In this document: positions 17,664 through 28,149 of the stretch, one piece after another
How the letters are laid out: each line of letters opens with the position of its first letter
Numbering within the stretch: the first letter of the stretch is position 1
Assembly (NCBI RefSeq): GCF_012290005.1
Contig: NZ_JAAXMS010000004.1
Coordinates: 434,001 to 498,000, forward strand
Direction of reading: 5' to 3'
DNA from: Crateriforma spongiae
Lineage (GTDB): Bacteria > Planctomycetota > Planctomycetia > Pirellulales > Pirellulaceae
Length of the DNA stretch: 64,000 nucleotides
Position numbers and translations under genes: made by a program
Notes under the pieces: model-generated
Database searches by the model: none
Told to the model about the DNA's origin: nothing
What the model saw: only the letters and a program-made list of their open reading frames with translations

Positions 17664-20600
17664 ATGCGCCCCTCACTGATCACCTTTTCATCCGGCTTTT
17701 CGCCTCGGCCGTGGCCGCACACGAATATCGGGCCCCGATTGCGGCGGATTCCGGCGTCCGGCCACGCATTGGCGTTGGGAATCATCGTCGCGTTGCTTCC
17801 CGGATTGTCGACGGCTCAACAGATCATCGTCCACGGTCCGGTCGCGCCGCCGCTGCACGGCCAGGTCATCTCGTCGACACCCGTCGGCCGGCCGGTCATC
17901 GTTTCGGAACGCGTCATTTCCGAACGTCCGGTGCGATCTTCGTCATCCGCATCGGTGACTCGCAGCACCCAGCCGACGTCCGGTTCGACGATCGTAACGC
18001 GGCCGATCCGCAACACAACGTCGACCGAGGCCAACGGAAAATCCACCTTTGCCAACACGCGATCCAACACGACGTCGCGTTTCGGTTCGCCCCGTTCGTC
18101 TCGATCGTCGGCCGATTCGGGCGTCAAAGCCAATCCGGCGTCGGTCAACGCTGACCCGGCCAGTTATCCGCTGTTGCCCCGAGACCATCGGGAACCTGAC
18201 GATTGGGCGTCATCGGTCTATGCGGACCAACATCTGCGATCGGCCCGAGACTCCATCGACCGGTTCGATTCGATCCATCGATCGGGGGCACCGGTCATCG
18301 CAGACGTCGCCTACGAGAACGCACAGTATGTCAGGCAATGGATCGAAGCGGCGCGATCGTACCTGCGGCTGTCCGATCAGGTTCACGATGCGGATCGCAA
18401 CCGCCGATCCACGCTGCATGATTTCCAAGAAGTTCAACAGAAACTGGAACACCACGGGCTGACGCCGACCGTCGGATTACTGCTGCGGCACAAGAAAGAA
18501 CAACTGGACCAGTGGCAGGTCGAACACGGCCAAGCGACGTTCGTCAATCAAGCCTTGTCCGACGCCCGCCAACAGCAGTTGAAGCTGGACTTGGTCGAAT
18601 TCGACGGTTCCGACCCGATCGCTCAAGCGTCACGTTTGCTGGCCAAAGCCGGCTATCGCGATGTCCCCGATCACGACCCGCTGCGGCGACAAGTCGAAGA
18701 ATTGTTGGACCAGCGGTACGCTTGGTTGGATTCGCTTCGCACGGCCTATGGCGACTATCAAAACAAACTGAGCGAACTGGATTCGGTGACCAATGCGTCG
18801 CGTGACTTGGCCGACGAATATCGCGCGCTGATTGATCGGCATGTGGCATGGATTCGCAGCGACGATCCGATCAGTTTGGCCGACCTGCAGAACTTTAAGA
18901 GCGGGATGGGCGCGCTGTTCGACGCCCAACGAAGCGCCGATTTCGGACCGACCGTTGAACGAAAATTGCGTGACAATCCCGTGGCGGGGATCAGCACGTT
19001 GGCCTGGATCATTGTCGCATTAGCCGTCCGCTGGCTGGCCAAGTCATGGCTGATCGGTATCGGCAATAAAAAGCGTCTTCGCAAAACGCATCCGATGCGG
19101 CGAAAGCTGTACGCCGGCCTTTTGACCGTGGTCGTCGCGACGGGAATCCCATCGTGCTTCTTTTTGATTTCGCGATGGTTGGGCGACGGCATCGTTTCCG
19201 AAGCCACGCTGTATGCGTCCAGCGCTTTTGCGGCCGGCAGTCTGGTCGCTCTGTTGATCGAAGTTCCCCGGCAATGGTTGCGTGCCGGCGGGTACTTGGA
19301 CCAACACGTCGACATCGAACTGGAACGCCGGCCTCGGGCGATGACCTACCTGACCATCGTGGGCACCGGTTTGGTCATTGCCGCCTATGCCGTGACGCTG
19401 ATGGGGTTGATGAACCAGGGAATGTGGCGTGGGTCGGTGTCGCGAATCGGTTTCATTACCGCCATGTTGTTGGTCGCCTGGACACTGCACCGTTCGTTCA
19501 AACCGACCGGCGGATTCTTGGAACCGCTGATCGAAAGATACTGTGGCAGCGTGATTCACCACGCACGATTGTTGCTTTACATCGCCGCCCTGGCCTTTCC
19601 GTTCGCGATGATCGGGCTGTCTTTACTAGGATACGGATTCACGACAGCGGAGATCATTCGACGTGCAATTTGGACATCCGTGATCGCGATGTCGGCCGCC
19701 ATGATCTGGCCGGGTTTGAAATACGCGTCGGAAGAACTGTGGGAACGCATCACCGGAATGGCGGGCGACCAAGCGGACGGTGACGTGATCGGTGGCTATG
19801 CGGAAACCGGCAAGGTGTCCGGGGCCTTGGGCGAACACTTTCTGGAACTGAAACACCACTTGGCGTTCCTGTGCCAGTGTGGCTTGGTCTTGGTCGCGGT
19901 GTTCGGATTCGGATGGCTTTGGATCGATGTCTTTCCCAATGCACAAGTCGGCAATCCGGTCGTCTGGACCGTCGATGACGTGGTGACCCAAACGGTGATC
20001 GATGCGGACGGCACCAGCAGCCTTCAGTCAACGACCGAACCGCGCCCGGTCACCGCGTTTCATTTGGTGCTGGCAGCGGCCACCCTGTTTGTGGCCTTTC
20101 AACTGGCAAAGCTATTGCCAGCGCTATTCGATGCGTTGGTTCTGCAGCGTGTTTCCTTTGACGAAGGCATGGAACATTTCACCTTCATCCTTGGACGCGT
20201 GTTGATATTCGGTGTCGGATGTCTGGTTGCTGGACGATTCATCGGTTTGCGTTGGCAGACGATCCAGTGGTTGGCGGTCGGGTTGACCATCGGGCTGGGA
20301 TTCGGGTTGCAAGACATGGTCCGCAACCTGTTCGGTGGCATGATCGTGTTGTTCGAAAAGCCAGCCAGACTGGGCGATCGCATCACGGTGGGCAAGGTCA
20401 CCGGTCGCGTGGCGGCGCAGCGATTGCGGACCACGGTGTTGGCCGACGATGACGGACGCGAAGTCATCGTTCCCAACAAGAACTTCGTCAGTACCGATGT
20501 CGTGAACTGGATGGGGGCGGGACGGCTGAGTGTGGTGGCGATGGAGGTGTCGACCACCCGCGACCAGCGACCAGCCGACCTGTGCCGCATGTTACAGGAA

Positions 20601-20915
20601 TTGATGATCGATCAACCGGACGTTCTGTTGACCCCGGCCCCACAAGCGACGCTTGTGTGCGTGGGCCAGCGGTCACAGCGAATCGAAGTCCGGCTTTGGG
20701 TGGAAGAGACCAAGAGCGTCTCCCGATATCGTGACGAAATGCTGCGGTTGATCCGCACCTTCTTAAGCGAACGGGACCTGCTGGCCGGCAATCAGCCGTC
20801 GCAACCCGAACTCGCCGACGTCATGCCCGGCGGCGACGAACTTGACAACCTTTTCGACGACGATTTCGACACCCCCAACCTCTCCAAACCCGCCCGTCGA
20901 CGCCGCCGCGCCTGA
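17664..20915 (+). CDS. Large MscS-family mechanosensitive channel
   Basis: 1083 residues. A signal segment (ALALGIIVALLPGLSTA) is followed by a low-complexity Ser/Thr/Arg stretch and a long helical, probably coiled-coil periplasmic region to about residue 430. Multiple membrane helices start near residue 443. The MscS pore and beta domain lie around residues 875-935 (IGLGFGLQDMVRNLFGGMI, then VGKVTGRVAAQRLRTTVLAD and VIVPNKNFVSTDVVNWMG). The layout resembles the MscK/YbdG-type large channels that protect against hypo-osmotic shock. The tail is acidic, then basic (DDDFDTPNLSKPARRRRRA). It lies between the conserved hypothetical (16024-17493) and the DUF389 membrane protein (21060-22091). Confidence 0.9.
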   Translation: MRPSLITFSSGFSPRPWPHTNIGPRLRRIPASGHALALGIIVALLPGLSTAQQIIVHGPVAPPLHGQVISSTPVGRPVIVSERVISERPVRSSSSASVTRSTQPTSGSTIVTRPIRNTTSTEANGKSTFANTRSNTTSRFGSPRSSRSSADSGVKANPASVNADPASYPLLPRDHREPDDWASSVYADQHLRSARDSIDRFDSIHRSGAPVIADVAYENAQYVRQWIEAARSYLRLSDQVHDADRNRRSTLHDFQEVQQKLEHHGLTPTVGLLLRHKKEQLDQWQVEHGQATFVNQALSDARQQQLKLDLVEFDGSDPIAQASRLLAKAGYRDVPDHDPLRRQVEELLDQRYAWLDSLRTAYGDYQNKLSELDSVTNASRDLADEYRALIDRHVAWIRSDDPISLADLQNFKSGMGALFDAQRSADFGPTVERKLRDNPVAGISTLAWIIVALAVRWLAKSWLIGIGNKKRLRKTHPMRRKLYAGLLTVVVATGIPSCFFLISRWLGDGIVSEATLYASSAFAAGSLVALLIEVPRQWLRAGGYLDQHVDIELERRPRAMTYLTIVGTGLVIAAYAVTLMGLMNQGMWRGSVSRIGFITAMLLVAWTLHRSFKPTGGFLEPLIERYCGSVIHHARLLLYIAALAFPFAMIGLSLLGYGFTTAEIIRRAIWTSVIAMSAAMIWPGLKYASEELWERITGMAGDQADGDVIGGYAETGKVSGALGEHFLELKHHLAFLCQCGLVLVAVFGFGWLWIDVFPNAQVGNPVVWTVDDVVTQTVIDADGTSSLQSTTEPRPVTAFHLVLAAATLFVAFQLAKLLPALFDALVLQRVSFDEGMEHFTFILGRVLIFGVGCLVAGRFIGLRWQTIQWLAVGLTIGLGFGLQDMVRNLFGGMIVLFEKPARLGDRITVGKVTGRVAAQRLRTTVLADDDGREVIVPNKNFVSTDVVNWMGAGRLSVVAMEVSTTRDQRPADLCRMLQELMIDQPDVLLTPAPQATLVCVGQRSQRIEVRLWVEETKSVSRYRDEMLRLIRTFLSERDLLAGNQPSQPELADVMPGGDELDNLFDDDFDTPNLSKPARRRRRA

Positions 20916-21059
20916 ATAAGGGGTCAGGCGTCTTTGTTTGCCTTTGCGGTCGACTTTGGGTGCCGTGGATGCTTGGGTCAGGTGACCGTGATATAGTCTT
21001 CGCTTGGCGGCCGAGCGCTTGGCCACCCTGTGGTCGTCGGGGTATAGAATGAGATTGCG

Positions 21060-22091
21060 TTGAGATTTCTGCAGATATTCATCCCCGAGAACGCCGACGG
21101 TAACTTCGACGATTTGTTGGAGGGCCAGAAGGTTCTTGGTACTTGGCGTGACGATACTTCCGATCAACGGATTGTATTGCACTTGCTGGTGCCCGCCGAA
21201 GCCACCGAGCCGATCATGGACCGGTTCGAGGAAGCGTTTGGGAAATACGAAGGCTTCTGTATTGTTGTGCTGCCGGTCGAGGCGGTTCTGCCACGCCCCG
21301 ACGTCACCAAGGAAACGGATCAAAACACTGACGCAGACGATGGCTCGGATCAGGAAGGCACCAGCGACAGCGGTCGGGTCAGCCGCGAAGAGTTGTACAG
21401 TGAAATCACCGAAACGCTGGGCATCGATCGAGTCTTTCTGGCGATGACAATCCTGTCGTCGGTCGTCGCAGCGGTCGGACTGTTGCGAGACGACGTCGCG
21501 GTGATCATCGGTGCCATGGTGATCGCGCCGCTGTTGGGGCCGAATGTGGCCATGTCGTTGGCGACGACCCTGGGCGATCTTGCGTTGTTGCGTCGGGCTT
21601 TGCTGACCAACGTGGTCGGGGTGACCGTGACACTGTTGGTCGCGTTGGGCATTGGAATCATGCTGGAAGTTGATCCGACCATTCCTGCGATTCAGTCACG
21701 GACCGAAGTCAATCTTGGCGACCTGACTTTGGCATTGGCCGCCGGTGCCGCGGGAACGTTTGCCTTCACCCGTGGCATGTCCAGCGCGGTGATCGGAGTG
21801 ATGGTGGCGGTTGCATTGATGCCGCCGCTGGTCACATTCGGCATGTTATTCGCCGAAGGAGCCTATCGATCTGCCGCCGGGGCGATGATGCTGGTAATGG
21901 CCAACGTGGTCAGCGTCAATTTGACGGGCGTCGCAACCTTCATTGCTCAAGGCGTACGGCCACGATCGTGGTGGGAAGAGGAGCAGGCCAGACGATCGAC
22001 TCGGATTGCGATCGCCATCTGGGTCACGTTGTTGATCGCACTGATTGCCATCCTGTTGGTCTATCAGAACAACGAGACGCTGATCGACTGA
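21060..22091 (+). CDS. DUF389 family membrane protein
   Basis: 343 residues with a TTG start (MRFLQIFIPENADGNF); an out-of-frame ATG at 21048 ends after four codons. The N-terminal 85 residues are a soluble alpha/beta domain, followed by an acidic linker (DQNTDADDGSDQEG). From about residue 130 there are at least six hydrophobic segments with the DUF389 signature IGAMVIAPLLGPNVAMSLAT and VGVMVAVALMPPLVTFGM. The family is widespread, and its function is not established. It is convergent with the downstream fucosidase gene, with 36 bases between stops. Confidence 0.88.
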   Translation: MRFLQIFIPENADGNFDDLLEGQKVLGTWRDDTSDQRIVLHLLVPAEATEPIMDRFEEAFGKYEGFCIVVLPVEAVLPRPDVTKETDQNTDADDGSDQEGTSDSGRVSREELYSEITETLGIDRVFLAMTILSSVVAAVGLLRDDVAVIIGAMVIAPLLGPNVAMSLATTLGDLALLRRALLTNVVGVTVTLLVALGIGIMLEVDPTIPAIQSRTEVNLGDLTLALAAGAAGTFAFTRGMSSAVIGVMVAVALMPPLVTFGMLFAEGAYRSAAGAMMLVMANVVSVNLTGVATFIAQGVRPRSWWEEEQARRSTRIAIAIWVTLLIALIAILLVYQNNETLID

Positions 22092-22127
22092 CCAGCACGC
22101 CACATCGAAAAACCAAGGGACTTGCCG

Positions 22128-23663
22128 CTATTGCGGCACATTAATCTTCAGCACGATCGCGTCCTCGAACGGCGGATCAACGATCGATTCAATCGTCAGG
22201 CCCTCACCAGATAATCGCCATTTCAAGGTTTGGTCTGAACCGAGCACAGTGATGGAATCAATCTGCTTTAGTCTTGGGTGTTCGTTGGCGTTCAATGATT
22301 GAATCAGCACTTCGCCTTGAGGAGCCTGCAAGATCGTTGCGTAGATGGTGCCGGGTTTTGCCGTGAATCGAATGTCAGCGCTAGTGAAGTCGGCGTTTTT
22401 ACCTTCGCTGAGGTGGCCAGTCGCGACTTTGGTGGGGCCTTCGCCGAAGACTTTCCAGGGCCGCGTGCCATAGATGGCTTCGCCGTTGACCGCCAGCCAG
22501 CGACCGATCTCCCGCAACACATCGGCCTGTTGATCTGGGATGCGACCGCTGCCATCCGGCCCGATATTCAGTAGCAAGCAGCCGTTCTTGCTGACGATGT
22601 CGACTAAATCATCGATCAAGGAATTGGCGGATCTGGATTGCCAGTCCTCACAGTAGAACCATGAATTGCTGCCCACCGATGTGTCAGTCTGCCATAGTTC
22701 GTTCAACATTTCGTCTGATTTGCTGCGTTCCAGATCCAGCATATGCGTTCCCTTGGGATACGAAGGGAATCGCAGGTTCTTGGTTTGCAAGACCGTGGTC
22801 ACGCCACGTGCCCGGCCATGGTTGTAGTAATAGGCGGCTAGCTTTGGATGGTACGGAGCAAACTCAGGGGAATCGAGCCCGAAGTCGAACCACAAGATGT
22901 CCGGCTGGTAGTTGTCGATGATCTCTTTGGTGCGAACCCACCACATCTCCAAGAATTCTTTGCTCGCAGGCGCGCCAAGATCGTGGAGCGGCGCGTACAG
23001 GTCCGAGTACGCGGGGTTCCCCGTGTCATAAGCGGGATCTTGCGGATAGTACCGCCAATTAAACGCATAGTGCGATGACGCGCCAAAGATCAATCCTTGT
23101 CGCCGAATTTCATCACGCAGCTCGGCCAACAGATCACGCTTGGGACCAATCTGAACCGAATTCCAGCGTGTATGGGACGAATCATACATCGCGTAGCCAT
23201 CGTGGTGCTCGGCCACCGGAATGACATACTTCGCACCGGCCTCGACAAATAGATCCACCCATTCTTTCGCGTCAAAGTTCTCCGCTTTGAACATGGGGAT
23301 CAGATCCTTGTAACCCACCTCGGACGGATCGCCGTAAGTCCTCACGTGATACAGGTACGCCGGATGAGGTTGATGGACTTTGATTTCACCGGTCACGTGA
23401 TGTCGCTGGACCGTATCCTCATACATCCAACGCGGATACCAATCGGTCTCGTGTTCGGAAACGCACGACGGACCCCAGTGGACGAAGATTCCGAACTTGG
23501 CGTCGGCCATCCAGTCAGGAATTTGATACTTCTGCAGCGATTCCCAGTTGGGCTCGTAGTGCGATTCTTCCTGGGCCGTCGCCTGCACAACCGTCACCAG
23601 GAAGACGGCGAGCATTGCGAATGCGGGCGAGAACGTGGAAGCGGTCTTGCTGAGTCGAGACAT
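22128..23663 (-). CDS. Alpha-L-fucosidase, GH29 (first copy)
   Basis: 511 residues with a signal peptide (residues 1-30, LAVFLVTVVQATA). It hydrolyses alpha-linked L-fucose from glycans with retention. GH29 features are FGIFVHWGPSCVSEHETDWY, the substrate loop VIPVAEHHDGYAMYDS, and the nucleophile in DILWFDFGLDS (Asp260). The C-terminal domain is a beta-sandwich. It lies 26 bases downstream of the L-fuconate dehydratase gene on the same strand, so release of fucose and its catabolism are linked. Export to the periplasm or outside is expected. Other GH29-like activities on related sugars cannot be excluded from sequence alone. Confidence 0.93.
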   Translation of the reverse strand: MSRLSKTASTFSPAFAMLAVFLVTVVQATAQEESHYEPNWESLQKYQIPDWMADAKFGIFVHWGPSCVSEHETDWYPRWMYEDTVQRHHVTGEIKVHQPHPAYLYHVRTYGDPSEVGYKDLIPMFKAENFDAKEWVDLFVEAGAKYVIPVAEHHDGYAMYDSSHTRWNSVQIGPKRDLLAELRDEIRRQGLIFGASSHYAFNWRYYPQDPAYDTGNPAYSDLYAPLHDLGAPASKEFLEMWWVRTKEIIDNYQPDILWFDFGLDSPEFAPYHPKLAAYYYNHGRARGVTTVLQTKNLRFPSYPKGTHMLDLERSKSDEMLNELWQTDTSVGSNSWFYCEDWQSRSANSLIDDLVDIVSKNGCLLLNIGPDGSGRIPDQQADVLREIGRWLAVNGEAIYGTRPWKVFGEGPTKVATGHLSEGKNADFTSADIRFTAKPGTIYATILQAPQGEVLIQSLNANEHPRLKQIDSITVLGSDQTLKWRLSGEGLTIESIVDPPFEDAIVLKINVPQ

Positions 23664-23689
23664 GGGTAAATGGACGCGTGAGCGTCTCC

Positions 23690-24931
23690 TTAGGTGCTTT
23701 TCGCCTCTTTCAGATCACAGGTTGCCCCGGGAACGTCGGGCGTGCGGTAGATGCCTGCGTCGACATCCGCCGGGTGGACGAAATGGTCGCGAAGGTGTGG
23801 AATATATTCCAGGAAGACACGTTCATGCCCCAACGAAATATGGTTAAACAACACTAAATGCTGGTGCAGTTGTCCCATGTCGCCGACGTGCGGAACAACC
23901 TTCAGGCCTTTTTGCCGAGCAAGCATGCTGATCGCAATGAATTCGCTAACCCCAGCGACACGAACCGCGTCAACTTGGACAAATTGCATGGCACCGGCAA
24001 GTATGAAGTTCTTGAACATGACGCGATTGGGAACGTGCTCACCCAACGCGATCGCTGATGGGGCGATGGCTTTGGAAAGCTTTTGATGGCCCAAAACGTC
24101 GTCCGGATGAGTCGGCTCTTCGATCCAAAACGCTTTCAAGTCCGCCAGTTTCTGACACATGTCCATCGCTCGCGGAAGATTCCACGCTTGGTTGGCGTCA
24201 AACATCAGACGCGTCGACTCGCCGACCACGTCGCGGACGAGTTCGGCGCGACGAAGATCACGTGCACTGTCCGCCGACCCGACTTTTAGCTTCATCGCGG
24301 TGAATCCTGCGTCGAGTGCCTTTTTCGCGTTGGCGACGATCACATCATCAGCGTACGTAAACCACCCGACCGATGTATCGTATCCGGGGTATCCGTTCCG
24401 GACGACTTGCATTCGATCTTCACGCCCGGGACGATTGACATTTAACAACTCGATCGCTTGTTCACGCGATAGCACTTCCTCCAAATAGGTCAAGTCCAAT
24501 GTGTCGACGATGGCTTCTGGCGACAAATCAATCAACAACTTCCACAGCGGGACTTGCCGAGCCTTCGCCCACAAGTCAAAGCATGCGTTGGCGATCGACG
24601 AAAGCGCCAGATGCACGACGCCTTTGTGCGGCCCGAGCCAACGCAGTTGCGGATGGTCGGCCAACTCACGCGACACGACGCCCCAACGACTCATCAGGTC
24701 TTCGATATCCTGGCCAATCAGTCGATCCGTGAGTAACTCGATCGCTTCACAAACCAATCGATTTCCACCACCCAAGGTGAACGCAATGCCCGTCCCTGCG
24801 TCGTTGGTGTCGGTCCTCAAATGCGTGACGGCATAGGAGTAAACCGGTTCACTGTGAACCGCATCAACCCCTTCGCCCGGTTTCAACGGAAAACGGGCGT
24901 CGCGTGTTTCGATCATCTTGATGGTGGGCAT
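23690..24931 (-). CDS. L-fuconate dehydratase (enolase superfamily)
   Basis: 413 residues, cytoplasmic. It should dehydrate L-fuconate to 2-keto-3-deoxy-L-fuconate in the non-phosphorylating fucose pathway. Enolase-superfamily residues are visible: MKLKVG (Lys214/Lys216 base), metal ligands in FDANQAW (Asp245), WIEEPTHPDD (Glu271/272) and GEHVPNR (Glu298), then QVDAVRVAG and VVPHVG (His348). GYPGYDTSVGWFTYAD is typical of the L-fuconate dehydratase group rather than of mandelate racemase or galactonate dehydratase. It is the first gene of a two-gene operon with the GH29 fucosidase. Confidence 0.9.
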   Translation of the reverse strand: MPTIKMIETRDARFPLKPGEGVDAVHSEPVYSYAVTHLRTDTNDAGTGIAFTLGGGNRLVCEAIELLTDRLIGQDIEDLMSRWGVVSRELADHPQLRWLGPHKGVVHLALSSIANACFDLWAKARQVPLWKLLIDLSPEAIVDTLDLTYLEEVLSREQAIELLNVNRPGREDRMQVVRNGYPGYDTSVGWFTYADDVIVANAKKALDAGFTAMKLKVGSADSARDLRRAELVRDVVGESTRLMFDANQAWNLPRAMDMCQKLADLKAFWIEEPTHPDDVLGHQKLSKAIAPSAIALGEHVPNRVMFKNFILAGAMQFVQVDAVRVAGVSEFIAISMLARQKGLKVVPHVGDMGQLHQHLVLFNHISLGHERVFLEYIPHLRDHFVHPADVDAGIYRTPDVPGATCDLKEAKST

Positions 24932-25628
24932 ATTGAGTCGTTTTGCTTGTCCCCGTTTTCCACGATATTGTTAGAAAACAAATTGGGAGATCTCACGATG
25001 AACTGCGATGAACGGTGCCATGCCACAGCGGGCAAGCAGTCCCCATTCAATCTCTTTTATTATCAAGCTTGCGATTCTAACGTCTCCGATGTCAGCAAAA
25101 CAAAAAGCGTCAGACATGTCCTCCCTATCATATCGCACTGATTGAACTTCACCTGCCACTGCGTCAATGTGTTCCAATTCGGCGCGTCATCTTCGCCGCG
25201 CTGACCAATCCACTCCGGAACAGCCAGGCTTCCCACACAACCGAAACATATAGAATTGGCGATAGGATAATCGCAGCAGATCGTTTCACACGATTCGCCA
25301 CCAAACGATCTCGACGTGATTGAAACAGCAACCTCACGCAGCGATGTTTCTCCGAGACATCACCCCAAAGTCTTTGCTATCCGCCAAGGAAAGGTTGACC
25401 TACTTGATCACTCGACATTCTTGCCAAACGGAGGATCGCCGGCGGATCATGAACACCGTTGTCATACGGCGACGCTTTGACCCGCAGTATTTCGCCATGA
25501 AAAGTGATGCTGCCGTTCTCCGACGTGACGACTACCAACCCATTGTCGCCTTATCAATCGTCACACCAAGCATCAATGGTGAACTAGGTTCAACGCGACC
25601 GGCACACGAATCGCAATGAACACCGCAT
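24932..25628. other. Intergenic region between sugar operons
   Basis: About 700 bases with noticeably lower GC than the flanking genes, upstream of the fuconate dehydratase operon and downstream of GH16. Short open frames on both strands show no family similarity, no convincing ribosome site and no neighbour support. It probably holds the promoter for the fuconate dehydratase and fucosidase genes; no clear operator palindrome was found. Confidence 0.5.
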
Positions 25629-26930
25629 TCATTGATCGCTTTCCTTTTGGTAATAGCGAACCCAATCGACCTTCATGCTGGTCCCGTCGATTTGGTCGGA
25701 AACGGTGCCGGCCCATCGGATGATGGCTTCACTGAGCCAGATCGGGCATTCGCTTTTGCAAAATTCGTTGGGCATGCGGCGTAGTTCCTTGCGGTCCTGG
25801 TAGAAGACCAATTCGTCTTCGGTCCACAGCAGACCGTAGGTGTGATAGTTGGCACCAAAGTCGGCTTCGTCCTTGGAATTCATCGTGGCCACATCATGCC
25901 ACGTTTTACCGTCATGGGCTTGGATCTTGTAATCGCTGACTTGGCCCCATCCGGTCCAATGTCCATCCTTTTGCCAACCATTGATGAACTGGATGCAGCC
26001 AATGGTGATCGGCTCGGGCCATCGCAGTTCGATCCATTTTTCGCCTTCGTCGGGCGATGTCCAACTGGTGAGTGTCGTTCCGTCGACCGCATGTTCGGGA
26101 CGTGTGTTTGGGTTGTGCATACCACTGGCGGTGACTCGGACGGATGGGTCGGTGGCGTGATTGACCAAGCCGTTGATGTCTTGATCGGCCGTTTCCGAAA
26201 GTGGGTCCGGGTAACGGTCGCCGACACCAAAGACGCGAAGTTCGCGGATGTGGAAATGAGGACTGGTGTTGGAGGTCAAACGCAGACGTGTCGTCGTGAT
26301 GGGGATTTCCAGCGGCAGCGAATAGTCTGGACGCATGCCAAAAGCGAAACCTTTGTGGGCCGACGGATGAGTCTTCTTTCCATCATCACCGACCACCACG
26401 TCGGACCAATTGTGAATGTTGGTGTTCACTTCATTGGGATAGTGACCTTCGTTGATGTCGATTTCAAATCGCTTGCCTTCGTCCGGATCGGCGCCTCGTG
26501 TCATTAGCCAGAATGAATTGTTTGTCCCCGTGGCTTCGGCATAGCGATAGCGGCATTCGAAATAGCCGTACTTGAATTTCTTTCGCGTCCAGATGCTGCC
26601 GGACGTCCAGTCTTGGCCGCCGCGTTGCTGTTTCCGATTGACCAGGTGCAGGATTCCGTCTTTGACCACCACGTTTTCACGCCATCGGCTGCACAAGATG
26701 TGATGGCTGGGGGCGTTCTGGGATTCCCAGTGTTTGTCCAATTCTTCGTCGGGGTAATCAAACTCGTCCTGCCACACGAGTTTCCAATCTGACAAATCCA
26801 TCTGCGGCTGAGTGGCAGACGGCGAAGGATCGCCGGGAGTTTCCGCATAAGACGATGGAACGACGGCGCCCAGGACGATGGTCAGCATGCCGATCGTTAC
26901 AAGGCAAGGACAAGGGTGAAGGCGAGACAT
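25629..26930 (-). CDS. GH16 family glycoside hydrolase with inserted F5/8 C-like domain
   Basis: 433 residues with a signal peptide (TIGMLTIVLGAVVPSSYA). The GH16 core begins WKLVWQDEFDYPDEELDKHW and holds the catalytic ExDxxE as FEIDINE (Glu156, Asp158, Glu161). The core resumes only at NYHTYGLLWTEDELVFYQDR (residue 361 on). Residues about 195-352 are an F5/8 type C (discoidin/CBM32-like) insert. Its strand order looks permuted: TTTRLRLTSNTSPHFHIREL, normally the end of such a domain, comes before PEHAVDGTTLTSW and WIELRWPEPITIG, normally its start. Substrates of the family include agars, carrageenans, laminarins and porphyrans; which one applies here cannot be told. Last gene of the SSS-FAD-GH2-GH43-GH16 set. 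Confidence 0.88.
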   Translation of the reverse strand: MSRLHPCPCLVTIGMLTIVLGAVVPSSYAETPGDPSPSATQPQMDLSDWKLVWQDEFDYPDEELDKHWESQNAPSHHILCSRWRENVVVKDGILHLVNRKQQRGGQDWTSGSIWTRKKFKYGYFECRYRYAEATGTNNSFWLMTRGADPDEGKRFEIDINEGHYPNEVNTNIHNWSDVVVGDDGKKTHPSAHKGFAFGMRPDYSLPLEIPITTTRLRLTSNTSPHFHIRELRVFGVGDRYPDPLSETADQDINGLVNHATDPSVRVTASGMHNPNTRPEHAVDGTTLTSWTSPDEGEKWIELRWPEPITIGCIQFINGWQKDGHWTGWGQVSDYKIQAHDGKTWHDVATMNSKDEADFGANYHTYGLLWTEDELVFYQDRKELRRMPNEFCKSECPIWLSEAIIRWAGTVSDQIDGTSMKVDWVRYYQKESDQ

Positions 26931-26977
26931 TGGGTGATGGTGGGGCGGAAGGAATGAGGTTGGGATTTAGAAGCAGA

Positions 26978-28096
26978 CTACTTCGCGTCGGTCGAAGTCA
27001 GCGGGATATGGACGTTGAACGAATGCAGTTGCTGGTCGGTTTCTTCGCCGGCGCAGAACAGCACGGCGGGCTTTCCGTTTTCCATCCATAGTTGCGGACG
27101 TTCCAAACGGTTCAGCTTTTGATGAGTCCCGTCGGCCCACGTCAGTTCGCGGGCGGTGACCAGCGGGTTGGCGGCGACTTCCCAATCCAGTCCGTTTTTG
27201 GATGTGAACAGTGCCAGTGAATCGGTGTTCAAGCCGTTGAATGCGCCGTGGTGGTCGTTGACGATCGCCAAACAGGTTTCGCCCTGCGACCAGATGAAGG
27301 GATCTTCGGCGGAGAAGTTTTCGCCCGGGACCGTGAACAGCGGTTTCATGTGCTTTTCAAACGGACCGGTCGGCGAATCGCTGGTCGCCGCCAAGTGAAC
27401 AACGGGACCTCCGAAAGGCCGCTCGCGTTTCAGACCCACCGCTTTGTAGATCAACACGAACGTTCCATCGGACCGCCGAAGGATCGACGGGTTGCTGGTC
27501 ATCAACGCGTCCGGGGCCGATTCATCAGGCGTGATGTCGATCAGCGGTTGATCAAAACGCTTCCACGGACCTTCCGGATGATCGGCAACGGCGACGCCGA
27601 TCCGTTGGTTGTTACGATGCGTCCAATTCAAACGCTCGGTTGGTTTCCGATCGCCCGTATTGCCCATGTAGTACAGGTAATACTTTCCATCGAACTCATG
27701 CACCGTGGGGTTGTGAGTGCAAAGCCCGTCCCAGTATTCGGCACCACGTTCGGGCAACGCGACGTCCACGTGCCTGTACGGCCCCAACGGATGATCGGCG
27801 ACGGCATGTGCGATTTCCGAATGAGTCACCCAGGCACCGTGTTTCAAATCACGCGGCCAGCGGCTGTACAACAGGTGGCATTTTCCGTCGGCGTCACGCA
27901 CCATACTGCCACCCCAAATGTAATAGCCTTCGTCGATGAACTTTGCCGATGCGGGAACCGGTCCCAACATTGCGTGAAGGTTCATCTGGGCCGGATCATC
28001 GGACTGTGGGCTTTCAGCGTGAACGAAACTCGTGATGCCGATCGAAGCGATGCAGCACAGGATCAGCGTTGAAACAACGGGCTTGATGACTGTCAT
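26978..28096 (-). CDS. Secreted GH43-like five-bladed propeller glycosidase
   Basis: 372 residues from ATG 28096, which gives a clear signal peptide ([17 protein letters not shown]); the frame stays open upstream without one. Repeating blade motifs are [60 protein letters not shown] and [20 protein letters not shown]. These are typical of GH43/GH117-type beta-propellers, where single Asp and Glu residues on blades act in catalysis. I cannot name the family or sugar. It lies 53 bases downstream of GH2 and 47 bases upstream of GH16 on the same strand, which supports a shared polysaccharide substrate. Confidence 0.75.
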   Translation of the reverse strand: MTVIKPVVSTLILCCIASIGITSFVHAESPQSDDPAQMNLHAMLGPVPASAKFIDEGYYIWGGSMVRDADGKCHLLYSRWPRDLKHGAWVTHSEIAHAVADHPLGPYRHVDVALPERGAEYWDGLCTHNPTVHEFDGKYYLYYMGNTGDRKPTERLNWTHRNNQRIGVAVADHPEGPWKRFDQPLIDITPDESAPDALMTSNPSILRRSDGTFVLIYKAVGLKRERPFGGPVVHLAATSDSPTGPFEKHMKPLFTVPGENFSAEDPFIWSQGETCLAIVNDHHGAFNGLNTDSLALFTSKNGLDWEVAANPLVTARELTWADGTHQKLNRLERPQLWMENGKPAVLFCAGEETDQQLHSFNVHIPLTSTDAK

Positions 28097-28149
28097 GAGG
28101 GTGGGCTTGTGGGGTAAGGATTCAAAACGTGTGGAAGGATGGCGGGAAA

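Noticed and set aside
24971-25619. Small open frames in the 700-base gap between sugar operons
   Set aside because: No similarity, no operon context, and lower GC like regulatory DNA.
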